Below are positions 1-7,600 of a stretch of 30,202 nt of DNA, in pieces. Location: positions 1 to 30,202 of the forward strand of contig CAJURH010000016.1 of assembly GCA_910588775.1 (NCBI GenBank), given 5' to 3'. Made by a program: the position numbers and the translations under genes. Under the pieces are notes generated by a model, which did no database searches, had not been told where the DNA came from, and saw only the letters and a program-made list of their open reading frames with translations. This DNA is from an uncultured Lachnospiraceae bacterium. Its GTDB lineage: Bacteria > Bacillota > Clostridia > Lachnospirales > Lachnospiraceae. The first letter of the stretch is position 1, and the number at the start of each line of letters is the position of its first letter.

Positions 1-182
1 ACCGAGGTGATATCCGAGAAAGCATATTACCGTATCCTTTCCATGCTGCTTAATATTACGATGTAATCTTCAAGAAAGACGGCAAAGTAAGAACAACATA
101 TTACGAAGCAGGCGACTACGATATCATTGCAAAAGGTAAAGGCAACTACGCGGGCGAACGTAAAGTAGGCACATACAAAGTA

Positions 183-2312
183 ATGCCTATAGAGTTAGAT
201 ATAACTAAGTTCTCTCTGAGTCCGTCTGAGAATACTTATACAGGTGAGCCTCTAACAACTGATGTTGAATTTGAAAAACGTTATTATAACGAAGATGACT
301 TTACAGTAGTTTATCCTGAGGATATGACAACGAAGGGCCTGAAAGAGATTGTAATTAAAGGTCAGGGCAATTATACAGGAGAAAATACATTATACTTTAG
401 AATTAAAGGCCTCCAGTTAACGAAAGAAAATACAACAGTGACTTATGCTGGCGTATCAGAGAACGGTGATGTTCAGATTGATGTAAGAACAGAGGGTAAA
501 CGTCTCACAAGTGACGATTATACCTATACCGCTTTATCTGTATCTGGTGCAGACCCTGCAGCATGGGAAATTGCTGTAACAGCAACAGCTGGAAGCAATT
601 ATGAAGGCACAGTGATCAGTAGAGTTGAAGCTGGCGCAATCGTTCTGGAAAATGAAGACGTACAGGTTCTGACAGATCTTACTTACAATGCTAAAGAACA
701 TGTATTGTCCAACAGTGATATTCAGGTAGTAAAAGGTGGAAAAGTACTTTCCGAAAACACAGACTACACAGTAATAGGTGATGCACAGGCAGCTACAAAT
801 GTTGGAGAAACAGCCACATTAACTGTTAGTGGCATGGGCGAGTATACTGGCACAGCAATAGCACAGGGAGAAATCCAGCCATTGGCTCTGACTGAAGGAT
901 GTGCAACATTAGCAAAAGATGCTGTTTATACAGGACATCCTGCAGCTCCAGAAGTAACAGTAACAATGCTTGACAATACTCTTAAAGAAGGCGCTGATTA
1001 TGAAGTGGTAGCAGATGAACGTGTAGAGGTAGGCGGACCATATACAGCTACTGTAAAAGGTCTTGGGAATTATACTGGCTCTACAACGGTATCTTACAAC
1101 ATCACAGCGGCTACTTTGGAAAATGCGACAGTTGAAGTAGAACCTCTTACTTATACAGGTAAAGCACAGGCTCCATCAAAAGCTGATGTAAAAGTAATGG
1201 TAGGCGATCAGATACTTACAGCTGATCAATATGAGATTGAGTGTCCTGAAGATGCCGTAAATGTTGGCGAATATGAATTCAAAATCATTGGTAAGGGCAT
1301 ATACGAAGGTACCGTTGCGACAGGTAAATATCAGATTGTAGCTGCAAGTTTTGTAGATGATGCAAAAGCGGTTGCAAAATCAGTCGTTTACACAGGTGCA
1401 AAAGCAGAGCCTCAGGTAACGGTAACAATTGGTGATCTTACTCTGAAAGAGGGTACAGATTATGTTGTAGATGCAGGCAATGCAGTAGATGCTAAGAAGG
1501 GTTATGCGCTGAGTGTAATTGGTATTGGAAATTATGCAGGCACAATAGAAACAACTTTCGATATCAACCCGAAAACAATCACAAAGAGCAATGTAAAAGT
1601 AACAGTTCCATCTGCCACATATAACGGAAAAGCTCAGACTCCAAAGAGCGCGTCTGTAGCAGTTGACAATCGCGTTCTTGCTGCAAAAGACTTTAGCTTT
1701 GCTGGAGCGAAGAATGCCGTTAATGCTGGTAAAGTTAATGTAACTATTACGGGTAAAGGTAACTACACTGGCACAGTAACTGGCGCTTGGTTTACAATTA
1801 ATCCAAAAGACCTTTCCAAGGGAAAAGTTTCTGGTATTGTAAATAAGATATACACAGGCAAGGCGCTTAAGCAGTCTGTAGCTGTAACTGTTGATGGAAA
1901 GAAATTGACCGCGGCAGCGAAGACATTCAAAGTTACTTATAAGAACAACAAGAATATTGGTCCAGCTACTCTGACAATTGATGGACAGGGTAACTACAAA
2001 GGCCATATTAGCAGCCGTAGCTTTAAGATTTTCCCGGCAAAGGCGACAATTAAGAGTCTGAAGGCTGGTAAAAGTCGTTTCACTGTTCAAACTAAGAAAC
2101 TGGGTGGCGGAGTAAAATACCAGATTCAGTATAGGCTGAAAGGTTCTAAGGCCGGATACACACGTATTGAGACCAACAATCTGAAGAAGGTTATTAAGGG
2201 TCTGAAAAAAGGAAAAACCTACACAGTAAAAGTTCGTGCATACAAGAAAGTGTCTAAGAAGATATACTATGGCGCATTCTCTAAAGCAAAGAACGTGAAG
2301 ATAAAAAAATAA
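183..2312 (+). CDS. Secreted surface protein with MBG/YDG Ig-like repeats and C-terminal FN3-like domain (5' part missing or broken)
   Basis: About eight repeats of roughly 75-80 residues, each ending in a GNYTGT-like motif followed by a beta strand (for example GNYTGENTLYFRI, GNYTGSTTVSYNI, GNYKGHISSRSFKI), match the MBG/YDG type of bacterial Ig-like repeat. The last ~90 residues are Lys-rich and look like a fibronectin type III domain of the kind that closes many clostridial surface proteins. There is no signal peptide, LPXTG or membrane segment in this part, so export signals must lie upstream. The ATG at 183 is only the first start codon: the same frame is open and repeat-like back to 54 (it includes another GNYAGE motif) and then meets TAA at 51-53. 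It is therefore either a 3' remnant or a gene split by a stop or frameshift. Base composition is AT-richer than the core genes to the right. Two terminators follow. Function is probably adhesion or matrix; no ligand can be named. Confidence 0.75.
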   Translation: MPIELDITKFSLSPSENTYTGEPLTTDVEFEKRYYNEDDFTVVYPEDMTTKGLKEIVIKGQGNYTGENTLYFRIKGLQLTKENTTVTYAGVSENGDVQIDVRTEGKRLTSDDYTYTALSVSGADPAAWEIAVTATAGSNYEGTVISRVEAGAIVLENEDVQVLTDLTYNAKEHVLSNSDIQVVKGGKVLSENTDYTVIGDAQAATNVGETATLTVSGMGEYTGTAIAQGEIQPLALTEGCATLAKDAVYTGHPAAPEVTVTMLDNTLKEGADYEVVADERVEVGGPYTATVKGLGNYTGSTTVSYNITAATLENATVEVEPLTYTGKAQAPSKADVKVMVGDQILTADQYEIECPEDAVNVGEYEFKIIGKGIYEGTVATGKYQIVAASFVDDAKAVAKSVVYTGAKAEPQVTVTIGDLTLKEGTDYVVDAGNAVDAKKGYALSVIGIGNYAGTIETTFDINPKTITKSNVKVTVPSATYNGKAQTPKSASVAVDNRVLAAKDFSFAGAKNAVNAGKVNVTITGKGNYTGTVTGAWFTINPKDLSKGKVSGIVNKIYTGKALKQSVAVTVDGKKLTAAAKTFKVTYKNNKNIGPATLTIDGQGNYKGHISSRSFKIFPAKATIKSLKAGKSRFTVQTKKLGGGVKYQIQYRLKGSKAGYTRIETNNLKKVIKGLKKGKTYTVKVRAYKKVSKKIYYGAFSKAKNVKIKK

Positions 2313-2354
2313 GATAACGACCCTGAACAGATAGTTAGATTATCTGTTTGAACA

Positions 2355-2393
2355 GAAAAAGCGGAGTGGATCAATGATTCACTCTGCTTTTTC
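2355..2393 (+). terminator. Rho-independent terminator after the Ig-like repeat gene
   Basis: GAAAAAGCGGAGTG pairs with CACTCTGCTTTTTC across a 11-base loop with a single G-U pair, and the right arm ends in a T run. It begins about 40 bases after the stop codon. Confidence 0.8.
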
Positions 2394-2414
2394 TATTATT
2401 TATTAATGTAAAAT

Positions 2415-2459
2415 AGGAGTAAATCTGCATAACGATAACAGATTTGCTCCTGTTTTTTT
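2415..2459 (+). terminator. Second, tandem rho-independent terminator
   Basis: AGGAGTAAATCTG pairs with CAGATTTGCTCCT (one G-U pair), followed by seven Ts. It lies about 20 bases after the first hairpin, giving a double stop between the surface protein gene and the kinase cluster. Confidence 0.8.
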
Positions 2460-2854
2460 AAAAGATTATATAATATTCTATAGACGTTCTGTCTAAAGAA
2501 AAACGAAATTGAAAATTGTCCAGGATATGTTGTATGAAAATGCCTTTATCTATATTATACACAATTAGAACAGAAATGCTATCTTGCAAATCTGTTCTGA
2601 GTGCAACTGGGAATCTTTTTTGTCCAGAAAAACTGAAGCGCTAGAGATGCATGGCAGATATAACATACAAGCTTTTTAAGCAAGCTTCTTTAGCTTTTCA
2701 GATTTGTTCAGTTACCTTTCTTCAGGAGGTCAATATTAGCATGCATAGCTTCATAGGCATCCATACTTTCCTTGTACCGTCCGTAGGTGGAAAGATAACA
2801 GGGCGCTATGTCTTACAGCCTTGATATAATATCGTTCTCCTGTCTCGATTCATA
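2460..2854. other. Intergenic region without an intact gene
   Basis: This AT-rich stretch between the tandem terminators and the kinase promoter has no ORF with a start codon and ribosome binding site on either strand. It holds the minus-strand scrap at 2708-2849 and, on the same strand, a start-less open frame between about 2458 and 2640. The palindromic AAGCTT-rich stretch near 2669-2688 could be a weak hairpin. It reads as degraded DNA. Confidence 0.5.
2708..2849 (-). pseudogene. Decayed, frameshifted coding scrap of unknown family
   Basis: On the minus strand two adjacent frames read as protein-like. One contains ETGERYYIKAVRHSALLS. A second frame continues with TYGRYKESMDAYEAMHAN and ends IDLLKKGN before a TGA at 2708-2710. 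Joining them needs one frameshift near 2786-2800, and no start codon or ribosome binding site is present. The family is not recognised. It could be a chance open stretch, but the composition is more protein-like than the surrounding AT-rich DNA. Confidence 0.35.
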
Positions 2855-2894
2855 TTGAAAAACCATTTTCAAAAGATGAAAAAGCTGATATAAT
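2855..2894 (+). promoter_or_regulatory. Promoter of the kinase cluster with overlapping perfect dyad (putative operator)
   Basis: A consensus -10 TATAAT lies at 2889-2894. The hexamer 17 bases upstream is TTTTCA (2866-2871), a weak -35. Directly over the -35 is a perfect inverted repeat, TTGAAAA-ACCA-TTTTCAA (2855-2872). A weak -35 covered by a dyad suggests regulated transcription, but the regulator is unknown. Confidence 0.55.
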
Positions 2895-2939
2895 TTATTC
2901 TGAGAAAGAATTATTTACAGATCACGAGGTCTACATGTT

Positions 2940-4658
2940 ATGAATATAATTTTAGAGTATATTGGCCGGCATTTTATACCGCTTTTTCTTTTGCTTACGG
3001 CATCTGTGTTTGCCATATTTTGTTTGGGGCTTTTTTTGCGGGAGAGAAGGCGGACGCGGCAGGCAGAGTTGTCTGTCTGGGGGGAGCGGGGATTTTATCA
3101 GTCTTTTTCCGCCAATAAGCAGGAATTTTTTCTATTGATTCAAAAGAGCGATCTACGTATTTTATACATTAGTCCCAATTTTCAGGGGATGACAGGCATG
3201 GATGCTGAGTTGGTGCGCGCAGATATTGAGGCGTTGAAGAATATGGTTAGTCCCAAAACCGCCAGGGAGATTGTAAAGCAGCTGAAGGAATGGGACAGGG
3301 TGCAGGAACTGAAATTAGAATTTGATTACAGAATTGTGGGCCAGCAGGAGTTGGCCCACGGGCATGCGGTCATCCATCCAGAGGGGAAAAATGACTGTTA
3401 CCTTGTTATATTCGGAGACATTACAGAGGATTATCAGGCCCGAAGCGCTATGAAGGCGGAGCTTAAGCAGGCATACCAGGAGAGCCAGGCGAAGACCGAT
3501 TTTCTGTCTAAAATGTCTCACGAAATCCGTACGCCCATGAACGGAATTCTTGGAATGCTCAGCCTGGCTAAAGTGCATGTGAAAGACCCGGAGCAGACCA
3601 ATTACTACTTGGATCGGGCAAAAAGTCTGTCCCAGTTTTTGCTTACGCTCATTAACGATATTCTGGATATGTCTAGGATTGAGAGCGGAAAGATGGAGCT
3701 GGAAAAGGCGGTCTTTGATTTGTTTGCGGTGGCGGAGAAATTGGACTCCATGTTCCGCAGCACCACGGAGGCCAAGAACTTGCAATGGGATGTGCAGATG
3801 CAGGATTTTGACGTGTGCCGTGTGGTGGGGGATGAATTGCGCATGACCCAGGTGATTATCAACTTCATATCCAATGCTGTGAAATTCACGCCTGCTGGAG
3901 GCGCTGTCACGGTTACGTTTCGGCAGATGCATAAGATAGACGGGAATCTGCATCTGATGATCCGGGTAAGGGATACCGGAAAAGGAATCAAATCAGATTT
4001 TATAAGCCGCATATTCCGCCCATTCGAGCAGGAAGACGCGTCCACTGCCCATCACTATGGTGGCAGCGGTTTAGGTATGGCCATTGCCGATAATATTGTG
4101 AAATTGATGAATGGGCAGATTATCGTGGAGAGCGAAGAGGGCAAGGGAACGGAATTTGTGGTGTACATAAGTTTGCCCATCGCAGAGGGCGACCAGACGG
4201 TTCCAGAATCCTGGAAGGATGTTCGTCCTGTGGAAGATGCAGGGGATCGCAAGAAAGCTATTGAGGAATTTACGTTGGACGGAGTGCATATTCTACTGGC
4301 GGAGGATAATGATGTGAATGCGGAAATCGCCATGGAGATTATGGAGATGGAAGGCGCCATACTGGAGCGGGCTTGCGATGGTCTGGAGGCAGTGCGCATG
4401 TTTGCAGAAAGTCCCGTAAAGGGATACGACGCTATTTTGATGGATATTCAGATGCCCAATATGACTGGCTGGGAGGCGGCGGCTGAGATTCGCAAGCTTA
4501 CAAGGCCAGATGCCGACATTCCGATTTTCGCTATGTCGGCCAATGCATTTGTGGAAGATAAGCGGCGCTCTATAGAGGTGGGCATGAATGGACATATTTC
4601 GAAGCCTGTGGATTATGATGAAGTGCGCCAGAGGCTGGGCGAGGCTCTTTTGAAGTGA
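2940..4658 (+). CDS. Membrane-bound hybrid sensor histidine kinase with C-terminal receiver domain
   Basis: 572 residues. One N-terminal membrane helix (about 13-33) is followed by a PAS-like segment (about 50-165) and a short coiled coil. The HisKA H-box is at KMSHEIRTPM (phospho-acceptor His194). The ATPase domain shows the N-box FISNAVKFTP (306-317), G1 RDTGKGI (344-350) and G2 GGSGLGM (374-380). The receiver (about 449-570) has the acidic pair E455/D456, phospho-acceptor D502 in LMDIQMP and K555. There is no DNA-binding or other output domain, so the phosphate must be passed on or the receiver acts on its own kinase. The start at 2940 has CGAGGT nine bases upstream; the ATG at 2935 meets a stop at once. 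Only 15 bases separate it from the LRR gene, so they are probably co-transcribed. Input signal and partner are unknown. Confidence 0.9.
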   Translation: MNIILEYIGRHFIPLFLLLTASVFAIFCLGLFLRERRRTRQAELSVWGERGFYQSFSANKQEFFLLIQKSDLRILYISPNFQGMTGMDAELVRADIEALKNMVSPKTAREIVKQLKEWDRVQELKLEFDYRIVGQQELAHGHAVIHPEGKNDCYLVIFGDITEDYQARSAMKAELKQAYQESQAKTDFLSKMSHEIRTPMNGILGMLSLAKVHVKDPEQTNYYLDRAKSLSQFLLTLINDILDMSRIESGKMELEKAVFDLFAVAEKLDSMFRSTTEAKNLQWDVQMQDFDVCRVVGDELRMTQVIINFISNAVKFTPAGGAVTVTFRQMHKIDGNLHLMIRVRDTGKGIKSDFISRIFRPFEQEDASTAHHYGGSGLGMAIADNIVKLMNGQIIVESEEGKGTEFVVYISLPIAEGDQTVPESWKDVRPVEDAGDRKKAIEEFTLDGVHILLAEDNDVNAEIAMEIMEMEGAILERACDGLEAVRMFAESPVKGYDAILMDIQMPNMTGWEAAAEIRKLTRPDADIPIFAMSANAFVEDKRRSIEVGMNGHISKPVDYDEVRQRLGEALLK

Positions 4659-4673
4659 TCGGGGAGGTAGCGG

Positions 4674-7600
4674 ATGAAGAAGTGGAAGAAGATCAAGAAG
4701 AGCTGGCTGGTGGCGGGAGCTACCGGGATTCTTATTATTGGGGCGGGAATTGCAGTCTTGGTCAACGCGTCCGGCCTGCATACTATATTTGAACCCAAGG
4801 ATTATAAAGATTTTGAAAATCAATATGAAAACAGTATGAATTACGATTCTGCTGCTGGAGATGGGGAAGAATCGGATCTTGCCGATGAAAATGAGGATGG
4901 CGAGAATGTGGGCGGTGAAGATACGCAGAAGGCTCTGAAAGTCGCCCAGGAGGAGCCCAGGGATCTGGATGATACAGATGCGCTTGGCTTAGCCGATGAA
5001 CAGGATTACGCGGATGATCCCGGTCAGAGGAGAAATCCCAATGCGTTTGAACTGTCGGATGACCCTGGGCTGGGTGGAATTGACGTCAAGCCAAATGGTG
5101 AGGATAGTGGAAATGGGCAGGGAAGCGACGGCAACCCGGGAAATGGCGGTGGAGGAGGTAATCCCACAGAGACGGGCGCTCCGAGTGCGTCGGGCGAACC
5201 GGACCCCACGAATATACCGGGGCCTACACAGGAGCCAGGTCCCACCGACAGGCCAGAGCCGACAAGTAGGCCAGACCCCACAGAGACGCCGGAGCCCACA
5301 GGCAGGCCGGACCCCACCCAAATACCCACGCCTACGCAGAAGCCAGATCCTACAAATGTTCCGACTCCCACGCAAGGGCCAGGAACCTGGGAGGATGATC
5401 AGCTGAAACCCCGGGACCCGGTAGAGACGAAAGATGGAAAGCTGGTTGGATTATCAGCGGTCATTCACAAAGAATATTATTACCGGGGGGATGTTTTCCA
5501 GGGCAGCGACGCGCAAGTGACGGGAACTTTTCTTCAATCCGATGGCACGAGAAAGAGAAAAGAGATATCCTATGGAGGGGAAAACGGATACCGTGTCGTA
5601 ATGTCTACCAAGATGGTTGGAGCGCAAACGGCTACGTTTACATATCTGAACCGAACGGCCACGGCTAATTATACGGTGGTTTCCAGTGGAGTGTCTGTGC
5701 GCTATCATGGCGCTGACGCCAACGGCGGAATTTTCGCCATTGTTTATCCGGGACCGCTTGGAGGCGATGAGGAGACCATGGATGAATTGTCACAGCGTGA
5801 CTTTCTTCCCACCAGTGGCGGCATAGTGGATTTGACAGATATTCACAGACGTATGGCGGCTTACCTGGGAGATGCACAGATTCAGGAGGATTTCCTTAAG
5901 GATATTTCATATCGCAATGTGGTTTTTCTGGAAGAGGCCGATGGATATTTGACAAACATGCTATGCGGGTTCCAATATTATTCCAATGGGAATCTGGAGG
6001 AGAACGGACCGTATCTATACTACCCAGTTCCCAACTGGGGAGCCAATCATCTGCGGAATGTGGTAAATGTGGTTAAAAGCGTTCCAGAAGGTTATAAGAT
6101 CCGGCGCACGATTCACGATGCGGATAATCTGAAAAAATACAGAGCGGATCAGACGCTGGAGCAGTACACAGGGAATGAAGTGGTTCTATCCGTACCCATG
6201 GGCGTGACGGAGATTGCGCTGAAAGGGAAGCAGGGCAGCGGAAATATTATTTCGCTGGTTCTGCCAGAAAGCGTGAGCAAGATAGATTTTACCAGCGTAT
6301 CGAGGCGCCTTCCAGGGCTGAAAGCCTATGAAGTATCCAGTAGAGGCGTCTATCAGGCTGTGGACGGTGTATTATACAGTAAGGATATGACCACATTGCT
6401 CAGCGTTCCGGCCGGAAAAAAACGTATCCAGATACCGGATACCGTGACCACCATCGCCGGCAAAGCTTTCGAAAACAGCGGCATCCGCCGACTGGACATA
6501 CCAGAGACGGTAAATAGGCTGGAGGAAGGTTGCTTTGACGGGTTTCGAGCAGATGTGATTCGCATGGAAGGAGAGCGAATCCCGAAAATCCCCGGGGATA
6601 CAGGATATAGGGGTAAAGTCTTGTTTATGGATTCCGACTATGATATTTTGATGAAAGAGGGAATGTTTGTTTTTCAGAGCGAGGATATAATCTTTGGAGC
6701 TATGGACGAAAGCGGCAAGGAGATTTCTGAGAAAACAGGGATTTACCAGTATGACCGCGAGAGGCATATTTTGACGCTGAGGGGCGATGCGGAAACGCTG
6801 GCGGGCATTCCCATAGATACATACGGGCGTTATGCAGTTTCCGATGGCGTCACCGTCATAGGATCCGGCGCATTTGCAGGCATAGACGGATTGCGGGAAA
6901 TAGATTTTCCGGACACAGTGAGGGAACTGGGAGAAGAGAGCCTGGTGTTTTCAGGTGGGCCAAAGAGCGTGTTCCTGTCCGGAGAGAAGACCGATATTTC
7001 TCACAGGGCGCTGGGCGATCCGGCGGACTGGGCCGGGAACTCGAATATTACGGTATATGTGCCGGAGGAATTTTACGACGGGTATTTGAAACAGTGGTCC
7101 CAGACGCTGGATCTGGTCTACGGAGAGGGAACCGCGGCAGAGCTGCTTCGGCCAAACGATGCCGAACTTCTTTATGAAAATCAAGCCATATACCGGAAGA
7201 TAACGAACAATGGTCAGACATCTTACCAGTTGCTTAAGGTGTATGCGCCAGATAAGACGGCCTTTCAGGTGAAGGAAGGGACGACGGTGATTGAAGCGGG
7301 GGCGTTGGCATCCTGCGAAGCGCTGGAGATTCTCTGGCTGCCCGACGAGTTGCGGGATGTGGAGGACGGGGCCTTTTCCGGCTGCGTGAATTTACAGACG
7401 GTGACGGTGAAGGCGGCAGAGATTCTCTCTGGCGATGTGTTTGATTCCCAGGGAAGCAACGTGAGAATTTATGAAAAGGGTGCAGAATACAGCGAGTTTA
7501 TCTATGATGAAGGCGCCGTGTATGGCAAAAACCAAAAGGGCGCGTACACGCTGATTGATGTGCCCACGGATTGGAATTCGGAGTTTGCGCTTTATGAAAA

